DNA from: JBDTNL01 sp039933785 | Lineage (GTDB): Bacteria; Acidobacteriota; Thermoanaerobaculia; Multivoradales; JAGPDF01 | Assembly: GCA_039933785.1 (NCBI GenBank) | Contig: JBDTNL010000001.1 | Coordinates: 62,001-126,000 of the forward strand | Direction of reading: 5' to 3' | Length of the DNA: 64,000 nucleotides | In this document: positions 9,191 to 18,235 of the stretch, one piece after another | Numbering within the stretch: position 1 is the stretch's first letter | How the letters are laid out: every line of letters begins with the position of its first letter | Program-made: the position numbers and the translations under genes | Notes under the pieces: generated by a model | What the model was told of the DNA's origin: nothing | Seen by the model: only the letters and a program-made list of their open reading frames with translations | Database searches by the model: none

Positions 9191-11472
9191 TGTCCAGAGC
9201 CTAGTCGAGCGAGGGCTGCGCTGGCTGTTCGACGCTCGGATTCATTGCCCGCGCGCGGCGCCACCAGGTCGAGATACCGCGTGAGCGCGCTCCTGGCGAG
9301 AGGACGATCCCCCGCCTTGGCGGCGGTCAAGCCGAGGTTGTACCACGCGTCGAGCAGAGTCGGATCGGCCTTGACCGCCTGCTGCCATGCCGCGGTCGCC
9401 GCGGTCGTCTCATGTTGTCGGAAGCGCACGATGCCGAGGGAGTTCCAGGCCGAGGCGAGATCAGGGCTCGAGCGCACGGCTTCCTCGAAGGCGGTGCGGG
9501 CGCGATCGAGGCGATCGAGGCGGAGCAGGGCAAGGCCGAGGCTCTCGAAAAACTCCGCCGGCGGTTGGGCTTCGCGATGCGCGCGATCGAGGAGCGCCAG
9601 AGCCTCGTCGTTGGCGCCGCGATCGGCCAACGCCAGGCTCAGCAGGACGAGGGAGGCCGTTTCACCCGACTCGCGCACCGGCTCGAGGACGGTCACGGCC
9701 CGTGCGGGATCGCCCGCCGAGAGCGCGGCGAGGGCCACGCGCCGTCGCGTGGTTTCGCTGGCGCTGCCGTTGGCGAGGCTCTGCGCGATGCGTCGGTCGG
9801 CTTCGGCGGTCTTGCCTTCGGCGAGGTCGACCTCGATGAGCAGGTTCTCGGCGCCATTCGGATCCCCGGCCCGGGCGGTCTCCGCGAGCTGTCGCGCCTC
9901 CTCGGGGTGGCCCAGCGCCAGGTGGCGTTCGCCGACCTGGAGAGTGACCACGGGATCGCCCGCCGAGAGTGCCAGAGTCCGGTCCCAGGCGGCCAGCGCC
10001 TCGACGGAGCGCCCCTGACGATCGAGCGCGCGGGCGAGGAACATCCATACGTCGCGGATCGAATCGCGGCGCTGGATCGCGCGCTGGAACTGGTCGATGG
10101 CGAGGGCATCCTGGTGTTCGAAGAAGGCGTCGAACCCAGCCTGGATCTCCGCCAACAAGTCGCGCTGCGATCGAGGATCGGGCAGCGCGCCGGACCGCGG
10201 CCCGCCCGGACCCGCGAGGTAACCGAGCGCCGCGAGGTGCGCGGCGGCTTCCGGATCCACGCCGCTGGGCGAAGCCAGGGGTCGGTTGCTGGCGGCGGCG
10301 ACGCCGCGCAGGCGGACATACTCCCGGCGCTCGGACTCCAGCCGATTGTCGGCCTGAGCCGCGTCCTTCGCCAGGTCGAACAACTCGGGTTGCGGCCCAT
10401 CGATCAGATACCACCGGCTCTCGATCGCTGCCTGCAAGTCGCTGAGGCCGAAGTGCAGACGCGGATAGTAGGTCTCCGCGTACAGGGTCCGGGGAGTCCC
10501 TTCGCCGGTCATCGTGGTCAACAGGCTGCGGCCGTCGAACGACGAGGAAGTTTGCGCTCCGGCGAGAGCGACCAACGTCGGCGCGACATCGACCAGTCCG
10601 ACGGGAGTCGTCACGCGCCTGCCGGCGTCTTCCTGCCGGGGAAGCTTGAGCAGCAGCGGCACGTGCAGCGTCGAGCGATATAGAAACACACCGTGGCGCT
10701 TCTCACCGTGATCGCCCAGGCCCTCGCCGTGGTCGGCCACCAGGGCGATGGCGGCTTGATCGTAGAGCCCGTGGGCTCGCAGTGCCTGCAGCAACTCGCC
10801 CACCGCCGCGTCCGCGGTGGCGATCTCGCCGTCGTAGGGATCCGGGTAGCGCGACTTGAACGGCTCCGGCGGTGTGTAGGGCGCGTGCGGTTCGTAAAAA
10901 TGCACGAAGGCGAAGAACGGCCCCTCCGCTTGCGTCGCGAGCCAGGCGGCCGCGGCCGCAACCGTCTCCTGGCCTGGCCGTTCAGCGCTGTCGATCGGTG
11001 CTCCCGGGATGATTCGGGTCGGTGAGTCGTAGGCGCTGAAGGCGGCGCCGAGTCCGGTTTCTGGTCGCAGCACATAGGACGAGACGAAGGCGCCGCTGGA
11101 GTAGCCGCGCTCGGCGAGCAGTTGCGGCAGAAACGGGTGCTGCTTGGCATCGAACGTATAGCCAATATTGTCGCGTACGCCGTGGTTCGGCGGCAGCAGA
11201 CCCGAGAGCAGGGTGGTGTGCGAGGGCAGGGTCAATGGATAGTGCGAATAGGCGTTCTCGAACAGTACCGAGTCTCGCGCCAGGGCGTCGATCGCGGGGG
11301 TCTGGACCGAACGCGAGCCCCAGGCCGGGAGCCGGTCGGCGCGCAAGGTATCGATGGAGATGAGGATCAGCGGCGGCGGTGTGGAGCGGTGACAGCCGAA
11401 CGCGAGGCCGGCAGCCGCCAAGACCACGATCGTGTGCGCGGCGCGAAACCACTCCGCTGCTCGTCGCGCCAT
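9187..11472 (-). CDS. Sulfatase-fold hydrolase fused to TPR repeats, probable lipoprotein (upstream paralogue)
   Basis: 761 aa, the first gene of a two-gene minus-strand operon. It has the same design as its neighbour: a hydrophobic leader ending in LAFGC (Cys27), a metal aspartate in ISIDTLRAD, an active-site loop LTLPSHTTLLSG with Thr81 where a sulfatase would have Cys or Ser, and VADHGEGLGDHGE. TPR repeats follow from about residue 440 to the end (WNSLGIVRF, WYNLGLTAAKAGD). The pair probably arose by duplication. Sulfatase-TPR fusions occur in Acidobacteriota and related phyla; substrates are unknown. A C-terminal scaffold in the periplasm or on the outer membrane is inferred. Confidence 0.87.
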   Translation of the reverse strand: MARRAAEWFRAAHTIVVLAAAGLAFGCHRSTPPPLILISIDTLRADRLPAWGSRSVQTPAIDALARDSVLFENAYSHYPLTLPSHTTLLSGLLPPNHGVRDNIGYTFDAKQHPFLPQLLAERGYSSGAFVSSYVLRPETGLGAAFSAYDSPTRIIPGAPIDSAERPGQETVAAAAAWLATQAEGPFFAFVHFYEPHAPYTPPEPFKSRYPDPYDGEIATADAAVGELLQALRAHGLYDQAAIALVADHGEGLGDHGEKRHGVFLYRSTLHVPLLLKLPRQEDAGRRVTTPVGLVDVAPTLVALAGAQTSSSFDGRSLLTTMTGEGTPRTLYAETYYPRLHFGLSDLQAAIESRWYLIDGPQPELFDLAKDAAQADNRLESERREYVRLRGVAAASNRPLASPSGVDPEAAAHLAALGYLAGPGGPRSGALPDPRSQRDLLAEIQAGFDAFFEHQDALAIDQFQRAIQRRDSIRDVWMFLARALDRQGRSVEALAAWDRTLALSAGDPVVTLQVGERHLALGHPEEARQLAETARAGDPNGAENLLIEVDLAEGKTAEADRRIAQSLANGSASETTRRRVALAALSAGDPARAVTVLEPVRESGETASLVLLSLALADRGANDEALALLDRAHREAQPPAEFFESLGLALLRLDRLDRARTAFEEAVRSSPDLASAWNSLGIVRFRQHETTAATAAWQQAVKADPTLLDAWYNLGLTAAKAGDRPLARSALTRYLDLVAPRAGNESERRTASAALARLGSGQ

Positions 11473-11511
11473 GCAATCAATTTTAGCGCAGGAGCTGCGA
11501 GCAGCGCAGTG

Positions 11512-11542
11512 TAAAAAGAAAGGGGGCGGAAGTTCCGCCCCC
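11512..11542 (-). terminator. Intrinsic terminator of the TonB-dependent receptor gene
   Basis: On the minus strand a 9-bp GC stem (GGGGGCGGA / TCCGCCCCC, loop of three) occupies 11522-11542 and is followed by a T-rich run (TTTCTTTTT). It lies about 30 bases after the receptor stop codon. It would also block read-through into the downstream sulfatase operon. Confidence 0.9.
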
Positions 11543-11571
11543 GAAGAGAAGACTACGAAAAATTGCGCTTC

Positions 11572-14469
11572 TTAGAAGTGAACGCCCAGCGCCAGCAAGT
11601 ACTCGCGGGGCACCAAGTAGTTGTTGTTGCTGGTTCCCTTGCCGAACGTCGAGGTCTTGGTGAAGGTCGTCGGCAGACCGAAAGCATCCTTCGGGTCGTT
11701 CGCACCGTTGTTGGCGCGGATACCGGTGTTGAAAGTCACCAGTTTGTCCTCGTTGGTCACGTTGGCGATGGTCAGCTTGACCCACGGCTCGAGGGTCTTG
11801 AACACGGGCACCTGGTACGTGATCGCGAGATCGCCGTACAGGGTGTCGTTGTAGCTGCCGACACCGCGCGCACCGAAGAACTCGGTGAAGTTGGGCGTCT
11901 GCTTGTAGCCGGGGTTGAGCTGTTTCTGCGTCGGCGAGGCCGCGGCGGTCACGGTGTAGCTGAACGTGGTCGCCGAGTCGTAGTACACCACGGCGCCGAT
12001 ACCGATCGAGCCGAAGGCGTGCATGTCGATGTTGTAGTTGGTCCACAACCGGCCCTTGTGCTTCTGGTAGTTGGCCAGGTGGCCGTTAGGCTGGACGCGG
12101 TTGAGCGGATAGATCTCAGGACGGTTGCCGAAGGCCGAGGTGCCGATCGACTGGCCGCCTTCACCTTCGTATGTGCCGTCGTTCTTGATCTGGTACGTCC
12201 AGTTCGCGGCCACCATCCAGTTGGGCGTGAACTGCTCCTGGGCCTGGATCTGCAGACCCTGGTACTTGCGGGTCGGCACATCGGTGTTCTTGTACACGAT
12301 CTTGTCGAAGCAGCCGGCATCCACACCGCCGACGACCACCTCGGCGCATCCGGTGTCGAGGGTGACGAAGTCGTCGATGAAGTTCTTGGTGTCGCGATCG
12401 ACGAAGGTCAGCTTGCCGGCGCCGTTGTGCGGCAGGCGGAAGCCGAACGACGCGGAAATCTCGTTTGCGGTCGGCGACTTCAGGCCGCTGTTGAAGAAGA
12501 TGTTCTGCGTCGGGGCCGCGACGCGGTACGTCACATAGTTGGCCGGATCGAGGCCGGGGGCGAAACCGATGCCCTCGCCTTCGGGTCCGACGTAGTACCC
12601 GTAGATGCCGAGCGGGTTGCCGACCGGCGTGTTACGGCCGAAGATGGTCGGGTTGTAGCGGCCCGAGTACTGAGCGTAGGTGACGTCGAACTTGTACGCA
12701 CCGTTGCGCCACGGATCCCAGGAAACGCCGAGCCGGGGAACCAGGGTGTCCGTGTTGACGGTGTTGATGCCGCCGGACGCCTTCGAACGCACCTTCTCGT
12801 AGCGCGCGCCGAGGTTGAACGTCCAGTTGTCGAGGCGCCAGTGATCGTTGAAGTACAGCGCATCGGTGGTGATGTCGAGCTGCGCGCCTCGTGTCGGCAG
12901 GTAGGTGTTGATCAGCGAGGTACCGTCGCCCTGGTTGACCCAGAGGGGGATGAATCGACCATTGGCGTCGAGAACCGGGTTGCCGGCCGCATCCACCTTG
13001 TAGTCGGTGTTGTAGACCTCGTTGGTCGAGCTCTGGCTGTTGCCACCCGTACGGGTGATCGTGGTGCGGTCGACGCCGAGCTTCATGTCGTGGCTGCCCG
13101 CGCTGGCGCTGGACAGGAAGTACGACAGCGAACCTGCGTACTCTTTGTTGTTGCGGCTCTCGGGGTCCGTGGCGTCGAAGTACGGCGCGTTGTAGACACC
13201 GCCCTGGCCGGTAACGAAACCGGACGAGTAGAACGGCGAGTCTGCGAGAGTCTTGCCCGTGCCACCGAGGCCCGCGAACTCGAACTTCTTTTCCGAGTAG
13301 CGCAGTTCGGCGACCAGGTCGTTGCTCAGTACGCCGGTGTAGAAGGTCGACAGGCCGTCGTTCGGACGCTTGTCGTTGGCGTAGATCGAGCGGATGTCGA
13401 CCGGTGTGAGCTGGGTAGAGTTCTGCAGCGTGCGGTCGTTCTTGATGTACGACACCTGCAACGAATGGTTGTCGGTGATGTTGCCCGTTAGCTTGATTTC
13501 GTAGCGTGGGTTCTTGTCTGAGGTGACGAAAGGAACCCCGGAAACCGACAACGTGCGGTTGGTGTCCTGCTTGAACTCACGGCCGGCGGCGAAGAACCAG
13601 AGGCGGTCGGTGATGATGCGGCCGCCGAGGGTGGCTTCGTAGTTCTTGTTGATGTCGCCGTCGCGGGTGATGCCCTTGCTCTTCTCGAAGGGCGTCTCGT
13701 CGCGCCAATTGGGCTTGTCGAGGTTGGCGCGCGCGCTACCCTTGAACTGGTTGCCGCCGCTCTTGGTGATGGTGTTGATCACGCCACCGGTAAAGCCGCC
13801 GAATTCGGCCGAAATACCCGAGGTCATGACCTGGGTCTCGGCGATGGCGTCCTCGATGTAGAGCGCGTTCGAGTTGCCGAAGATCGGGTCCATCACATTC
13901 ACGCCGTTGATCAGCTGCGCGGTGTCATAGGCGAGCGCGCCGTTGATCGTCACCTGACCCGCCACCGGGGTGTTGTTGGTCAGCCCGGGGGAGAGGTCCG
14001 CGAGGGTCGCGGGAGCACGACCGATGGGCAGCGCGTTGAACGTGTCGGCCTGGAGGTTCAAGCCGCTGGTGGTGGTCTCCAGGATCGACGGGGCCTCGCC
14101 GGTCACAGAGATCGTCTCGGTGGTCGTCGCGACTTCCATCTTGGCGTCGGAACGAGCCGTGCCGCCGAGCTCGAGCGTCGCGGTGCGCTCGACGGTGGCC
14201 ATGCCTTCCATCGAGAAGTTGACCGTGTAAGCGCCGGGCGTCAGGTTCTTGAGTAGATAGTCGCCGTTGGCGCCGCTGGTGGTCGTGCGGGAACCAAGCA
14301 GAGCGGGAGACGTCACTTTGACCGTGACGCCCGGCAGGGGCGAGCCATCGGAGCCCGTGATCGTTCCGGTTAGGTTGCCGGCCGTCGTACCCTGTGCGTA
14401 CACCGTGGCGGCAAACGGGAGGATGAGCAGCGCGACGAGGACTGCAATTAGCGTGGTTCTGGTCTTCAT
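11572..14469 (-). CDS. TonB-dependent outer-membrane receptor, Oar-like, with N-terminal carboxypeptidase-regulatory domain
   Basis: 965 aa. The start at 14469 is supported by GAGAGG just upstream and by a clean signal peptide (MKTRTTLIAVLVALLILPFA, then ATVYAQ). Residues about 30-115 form a carboxypeptidase regulatory-like domain (GTITGSDGSPLPGVTV). A plug domain follows (NGVNVMDPIFGNS, then INTITKSGGNQFKGSARA), then a long beta-barrel. The last residue is phenylalanine (ALGVHF), the usual signal for outer-membrane insertion. The family takes up large or scarce substrates, or serves as adhesin-like Oar proteins, in Acidobacteriota. No substrate can be deduced. It is monocistronic: terminator downstream, divergent control region upstream. 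Confidence 0.92.
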   Translation of the reverse strand: MKTRTTLIAVLVALLILPFAATVYAQGTTAGNLTGTITGSDGSPLPGVTVKVTSPALLGSRTTTSGANGDYLLKNLTPGAYTVNFSMEGMATVERTATLELGGTARSDAKMEVATTTETISVTGEAPSILETTTSGLNLQADTFNALPIGRAPATLADLSPGLTNNTPVAGQVTINGALAYDTAQLINGVNVMDPIFGNSNALYIEDAIAETQVMTSGISAEFGGFTGGVINTITKSGGNQFKGSARANLDKPNWRDETPFEKSKGITRDGDINKNYEATLGGRIITDRLWFFAAGREFKQDTNRTLSVSGVPFVTSDKNPRYEIKLTGNITDNHSLQVSYIKNDRTLQNSTQLTPVDIRSIYANDKRPNDGLSTFYTGVLSNDLVAELRYSEKKFEFAGLGGTGKTLADSPFYSSGFVTGQGGVYNAPYFDATDPESRNNKEYAGSLSYFLSSASAGSHDMKLGVDRTTITRTGGNSQSSTNEVYNTDYKVDAAGNPVLDANGRFIPLWVNQGDGTSLINTYLPTRGAQLDITTDALYFNDHWRLDNWTFNLGARYEKVRSKASGGINTVNTDTLVPRLGVSWDPWRNGAYKFDVTYAQYSGRYNPTIFGRNTPVGNPLGIYGYYVGPEGEGIGFAPGLDPANYVTYRVAAPTQNIFFNSGLKSPTANEISASFGFRLPHNGAGKLTFVDRDTKNFIDDFVTLDTGCAEVVVGGVDAGCFDKIVYKNTDVPTRKYQGLQIQAQEQFTPNWMVAANWTYQIKNDGTYEGEGGQSIGTSAFGNRPEIYPLNRVQPNGHLANYQKHKGRLWTNYNIDMHAFGSIGIGAVVYYDSATTFSYTVTAAASPTQKQLNPGYKQTPNFTEFFGARGVGSYNDTLYGDLAITYQVPVFKTLEPWVKLTIANVTNEDKLVTFNTGIRANNGANDPKDAFGLPTTFTKTSTFGKGTSNNNYLVPREYLLALGVHF

Positions 14470-14825
14470 CAAAACCTCTCTTCTGGGTTCGTTGAAAGAT
14501 GCCGTACGGCAAGAGAGTTCGGCATGGAAGGTGGAAAAGGGCTTGGATGGGTCAGTTCGCCAGAGCACCTCCCTGTGAAGGGTTCGTGGTTCGGGACAAG
14601 TGCAAACCTTCAGACCGCAGTTCATCCCAAGTATAGCAACCCGGATGCCATCTCAAACGTTCGTTTACATGGCATGTTAAATCTAACAAAACAAGCATGT
14701 TACTAGAGATCTAGTCGGTCTAGAGAAAGCGTTGCCTGGACAAAATCCGGAATCTAGAACCAAAAGGCGACGGATTATTGGATTGCGCAGCGAAGCAGGG
14801 CCAGCGAGACATACAGTACGGCCCT
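14470..14825. promoter_or_regulatory. Divergent control region between the receptor and methyltransferase genes
   Basis: 356 bases without a gene, including an AT-rich patch (about 14640-14730) unlike the surrounding GC-rich DNA. On the minus strand TATACT (14635-14630) is a good -10 for the receptor; the best -35 (TTGAGA) is poorly spaced. Upstream of it lie an imperfect palindrome ACATG-G-CATGT (14667-14677), a short inverted repeat AAACG-TT-CGTTT (14655-14666) and a second copy of GCATGTTA (14672-14679 and 14695-14702), which look like operator half-sites. On the plus strand TACAGT (14812-14817) is placed to start transcription at or next to the methyltransferase ATG. Confidence 0.45.
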
Positions 14826-16022
14826 ATGGCTGACCAGGACTCGATCCACCCCAGGACCGCGGTCGCGTTCCTGCGGGCCGACCGCTCGAAGCCGGCGTTG
14901 CAGGGGCACCCCTGGTTGTACTCGGGTGCCATCGCCCGATTCGAGGGCGATGGCGAATCCCCCCTAGTTGAGGTTCGGCTGGCCGACGGCCGTTCGCTCG
15001 GGTTGGCGTTCTGGAGCCCGCGCTCGCAGATTCGGGCGCGGTTGCTGCACTCCGGTACCGCCGATCGGGAGTTCTTCGCCGCACGCCTGCGCACGGCCGC
15101 AGTTCTTCGCCGGGCCGTCCTGCCGGCCCTGACTACTGGATACCGCGTGTTGAACGCGGAGGGCGATGGCGTGCCGGGCTGGACCGTGGACCGGTTCGGG
15201 GATGTCCTGGTGAGTCAGATTACGGTGGCCGGCCTCGAGGCTGTTCGCACGGAAGCCTACGCCGCGCTGATCGCCGAGTTCCCCGGCTGCGCGATCGTCC
15301 AGCGCAACGCCCTTCCCGCGCGGCGGGCGGAGGGTCTAGGGCAGGAGGACGAGCGGATCGTCGGCGAGATCCCGGCCGAGGTGGAGTTCGAGGAGTGCGG
15401 TCTCCGTTTCGCCGCCGATCTGGTCGCCGGGCAGAAGACCGGCTTCTACTGCGACCAGCGTGAGAACCGGCGACTGGCCGAGCAGTTTGGGCGCGACCGC
15501 TCGGTGCTCGACTTGTTCGCGCACACCGGGGGGTTCGGTTTCTACGCATTGCGCGGCGGAGCGCGAGAGGTGGTGCACGTCGAATCCTCGCCGCTGCTGA
15601 TCGAGCGCGGTCGGCGATTCGCGCTCTGGAATGGGTACGACGAGAGCCGCAGTCAGTGGGTTCAGGCCGACGTGTTCGCCGATCTTCGCCAGCGCCAGAC
15701 GCGGTCGGGACTGATCATCTGCGATCCGCCGCCGTTGGCGCGACGCCGGGGCGACGTGGACGCCGCCGCGCGGGCATACAAGGACCTCAACCGACTCGCC
15801 TTGCGCCTGACCGAGGACGGTGGATTCCTGCTTACCTTCACTTGCAGCGGAGCGATCGACAGCAAGCTCTTTCGCCAGATCCTCTTCGCCGCGGCGACCG
15901 AGGCCGGAGTGCGAGCGCAGCTCCTGCAGCCGCTCGGAGCGGCGCTCGATCATCCGGTCTCTATGGCGCACCCCGAGGGCGAGTATCTGAAGGGCTGGCT
16001 GATCGCGGTTTCGGGGCGCTAG
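14826..16022 (+). CDS. PUA-domain SAM-dependent rRNA methyltransferase, RlmI-like
   Basis: 398 aa. Related to RlmI, which methylates C5 of a cytosine in 23S rRNA. It has an N-terminal PUA domain (about 1-75, ADRSKPALQGHPWLYSGAI) and a class I methyltransferase domain with the SAM-binding motif DLFAHTGGFGFYAL, the motif DPPPLARR and a cysteine in LTFTCSGAID at the catalytic position. Full length for the family. The start was placed at 14826 because homologues begin shortly before the ADRSKP block; an in-frame ATG at 14778 exists. No Shine-Dalgarno precedes 14826, but TACAGT sits 8 bases before it, so the message may be leaderless. Exact rRNA target unproven. Confidence 0.88.
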   Translation: MADQDSIHPRTAVAFLRADRSKPALQGHPWLYSGAIARFEGDGESPLVEVRLADGRSLGLAFWSPRSQIRARLLHSGTADREFFAARLRTAAVLRRAVLPALTTGYRVLNAEGDGVPGWTVDRFGDVLVSQITVAGLEAVRTEAYAALIAEFPGCAIVQRNALPARRAEGLGQEDERIVGEIPAEVEFEECGLRFAADLVAGQKTGFYCDQRENRRLAEQFGRDRSVLDLFAHTGGFGFYALRGGAREVVHVESSPLLIERGRRFALWNGYDESRSQWVQADVFADLRQRQTRSGLIICDPPPLARRRGDVDAAARAYKDLNRLALRLTEDGGFLLTFTCSGAIDSKLFRQILFAAATEAGVRAQLLQPLGAALDHPVSMAHPEGEYLKGWLIAVSGR

Positions 16023-16038
16023 CCCAGCAGACCCCGCG

Positions 16039-16067
16039 TTGACGCCAACGGTAGCCTTTGTTAGCCT
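16039..16067 (+). promoter_or_regulatory. Promoter of the tRNA-Val pair
   Basis: TTGACG at 16039 and TAGCCT at 16062 are separated by 17 bases, followed by a GC-rich discriminator (GCGCGG), as is usual for stable-RNA promoters. Predicted start near 16074, about 12 bases before the first tRNA. Confidence 0.55.
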
Positions 16068-16085
16068 GCGCGGTCGATGGATCGA

Positions 16086-16162
16086 AGGCCCGTAGCTCAG
16101 CTGGTTAGAGCGCTACGTTGACATCGTAGAGGTCAGCGGTTCAAGTCCGCTCGGGCCTACCA
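16086..16162 (+). tRNA. tRNA-Val (anticodon GAC)
   Basis: 77 bases fold as a full cloverleaf: acceptor AGGCCCG/CGGGCCT, D arm GCTC...GAGC, anticodon stem CTACG/CGTAG with loop TTGACAT (anticodon GAC), T arm AGCGG-TTCAAGT-CCGCT, and encoded ACCA end. It decodes GUC and GUU. Confidence 0.97.
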
Positions 16163-16185
16163 GTTCTTGTCAGAGCACTGTATTC

Positions 16186-16262
16186 AGGCGCTTAGCTCAG
16201 TTGGTTAGAGCGCATCCTTCACACGGATGAGGTCAGCGGTTCGAGCCCGCTAGCGCCTACCA
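16186..16262 (+). tRNA. tRNA-Val (anticodon CAC)
   Basis: 77 bases; acceptor AGGCGCT/AGCGCCT, anticodon stem CATCC/GGATG with loop TTCACAC (anticodon CAC), T arm AGCGG-TTCGAGC-CCGCT, encoded ACCA. It decodes GUG. It lies 23 bases after the first tRNA and 42 bases before thrS, so the two tRNAs are probably one transcript that may run on into thrS. Confidence 0.97.
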
Positions 16263-16304
16263 CTCGCCAACTGTCCAACTCCCGACTCTTCGCACGGACC
16301 CGAC

Positions 16305-18233
16305 ATGGCCTCTGAAATCCACCTTACGCTGCCCGATGGCGCCGTGCGCACACTGCCCGCGGGCTCGACCGCGCTCGACGTGGCGCGGTCGATCGGCCCC
16401 CGGCTCGCCAAGGATTCGGTGGGCGCCGAGCTCGATGGAAAGAGGATCGATTTGCGCTTGCCGTTGCAGAAGGACGGCGCCTTTCGCATTCTCACGGTGA
16501 AGAGCCCGGAGGCGGGCGAGTTCATTCGTCACACCGCCGAGCACGTACTGGCCGACGCGGTTCGCCGGCTCTGGCCCGAGGCTGAGTACGACGCCGGCCG
16601 GGTGGACCACGCGGAGAAGTTCCAGTACGACTTCCGCTTTGCGCGCGCCTTTACGCCCGAGGATCTCTTGGCCATCGAGGCGAAGATGCGCGAAATCCTG
16701 GCCGAGGACCTGGCGGTCGAGCGCATCGAAGTGTCGCGCGCCGAGGCGGAGAAGATCTTTCGCGACCTCGGCTTCACCCTGAAACTCGAGCGCCTGCGCG
16801 ACATTCCCGAAGGCGAGACCATCACGTTGTTCCGCCACGGCAACTTCGTCGATCTCTGCCGCGGACCGCACGTGCAGCGACTGTCGCAGATCGGGGCGGT
16901 GAAACTGCTGGAGTCGTCCGGGGTGTACTTTCGCGGTGACGAGAAAAACGAGCGCCTCCAGCGCGTGTACGGCACCGCCTTCGCCAGTGCGAAGGACCTC
17001 GCCGAATACGAGCAGCAGAGCGAGCAGGCGCGGGCCCGCGATCACCGGCGGCTAGGCCCCGAGCTCGACCTCTTCAGCTTTTCGCCGCTCGCGCCGGCGA
17101 GTCCGTTCTTCCACCCCAAGGGCGCCTTCGTCTACAACGCGTTGATCGACTACGTGCGCGAGCTGTACAGCCGCTATGGCTATGGCGAGGTGGTCACGCC
17201 GCAGATTCTCGACGTCGAACTCTGGCATACCTCCGGGCACTACCAGAACTACCGCGACGCCATGTTCTTCACCGAGGTGGACGAGCGTCAGTACGCGGTG
17301 AAGCCGATGAACTGCCCGACCCACTGCCTGATCTACAAGACGCGCAAGCGGTCGTACCGCGATCTGCCGATCCGCTACGCCGACTTCGGACGTTTGCACC
17401 GCTACGAGAAGAGCGGCGTCACCTCGGGGCTCACAAGGGTGCGTTCGTTCGCCCAGGACGACGCCCACATCTTCTGCACCGAGGAACAAATCGAGAGCGA
17501 AGTGCTGGCCGTGGTCGACATGATCATCGAGCTCTACGCGACGTTCGGCTTCTCCGACGTCTCGATCGGCGTCGGGACTCGACCCGAGAAGCGCATCGGC
17601 TCGGACGAGTTCTGGGACCGCGCCGAGGGTGCGTTGTTCTCGGCTCTGGCCAAGCGAAGCGTGACGTACGAAGTGAACGCCGGCGACGGCGGCTTCTACG
17701 CGCCGAAGATCGACTTCCGGATCAAGGACGCGATCGGCCGCTACTGGCAGCTTGGCACGGTGCAGCTCGACTATCAGCTGCCGCAGCGCTTCGAGCTCGC
17801 CTACGTCGGGTCGGACGGCGCCGAGCACCTGCCGGTGATGATTCACCGGGCCATGCTGGGTTCGCTCGAGCGGTTCCTGGGCATCTTGATCGAGCACACG
17901 GCCGGAGCGTTTCCTCTCTGGCTGGCGCCGACCCAAGCCGTCGTCTTACCCCTGGCGGACAAGTTCCACGAGTACGGCGAACGAGTCCGGGCGGAGCTCG
18001 CCGCTGGCGGGGTCCGGGTGGAGCTCGATCTGCGCAACGAGAGCCTGAACTACAAGATCCGCGAGGCCCAGCTGCAGAAGGTGCCCTACATGCTGGTTTT
18101 GGGCGGCCGCGAGCAGGATGCGGGGACGGTAGCGGTCCGCCGCCGAGCCGGTGAAGATCTCGGCACCATGCCGGTTCAGCAGTTGCTCAACCGGATCCAG
18201 GAGCGGGTGGCCTCGCGCTCGAACGAGGTCTGA
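16305..18233 (+). CDS. thrS: Threonine--tRNA ligase
   Basis: 642 aa, full length. Charges tRNA-Thr in the cytoplasm. It has a TGS domain (1-63), an editing domain with HxxxH (HTAEH, about 76-80) and DLCRGPH, and a class II catalytic core with the zinc-binding cysteine in MNCPTHC and histidines in DDAHIF and MIHRAM. The C-terminal anticodon-binding domain begins near WLAPTQAVVLP. First protein gene of the conserved thrS-infC-rpmI-rplT-pheS-pheT series. No convincing Shine-Dalgarno is seen before ATG 16305, and I find no T-box or other leader structure in the short gap after the tRNA genes. Confidence 0.97.
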   Translation: MASEIHLTLPDGAVRTLPAGSTALDVARSIGPRLAKDSVGAELDGKRIDLRLPLQKDGAFRILTVKSPEAGEFIRHTAEHVLADAVRRLWPEAEYDAGRVDHAEKFQYDFRFARAFTPEDLLAIEAKMREILAEDLAVERIEVSRAEAEKIFRDLGFTLKLERLRDIPEGETITLFRHGNFVDLCRGPHVQRLSQIGAVKLLESSGVYFRGDEKNERLQRVYGTAFASAKDLAEYEQQSEQARARDHRRLGPELDLFSFSPLAPASPFFHPKGAFVYNALIDYVRELYSRYGYGEVVTPQILDVELWHTSGHYQNYRDAMFFTEVDERQYAVKPMNCPTHCLIYKTRKRSYRDLPIRYADFGRLHRYEKSGVTSGLTRVRSFAQDDAHIFCTEEQIESEVLAVVDMIIELYATFGFSDVSIGVGTRPEKRIGSDEFWDRAEGALFSALAKRSVTYEVNAGDGGFYAPKIDFRIKDAIGRYWQLGTVQLDYQLPQRFELAYVGSDGAEHLPVMIHRAMLGSLERFLGILIEHTAGAFPLWLAPTQAVVLPLADKFHEYGERVRAELAAGGVRVELDLRNESLNYKIREAQLQKVPYMLVLGGREQDAGTVAVRRRAGEDLGTMPVQQLLNRIQERVASRSNEV

Positions 18234-18235
18234 GT

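Noticed and set aside
8627..10018. 463-residue plus-strand frame bridging the two sulfatase-TPR genes
   Set aside because: Crosses an ATGA-coupled gene junction and has antisense composition.
11563..13491. 642-residue plus-strand open frame opposite the TonB-dependent receptor
   Set aside because: Shadow of the receptor; no family resemblance or ribosome-binding site, and the receptor has all its domains.
16163..16304. Possible T-box or other riboswitch leader between the tRNA genes and thrS
   Set aside because: The space is filled by the second tRNA plus about 42 bases with no specifier hairpin or antiterminator.
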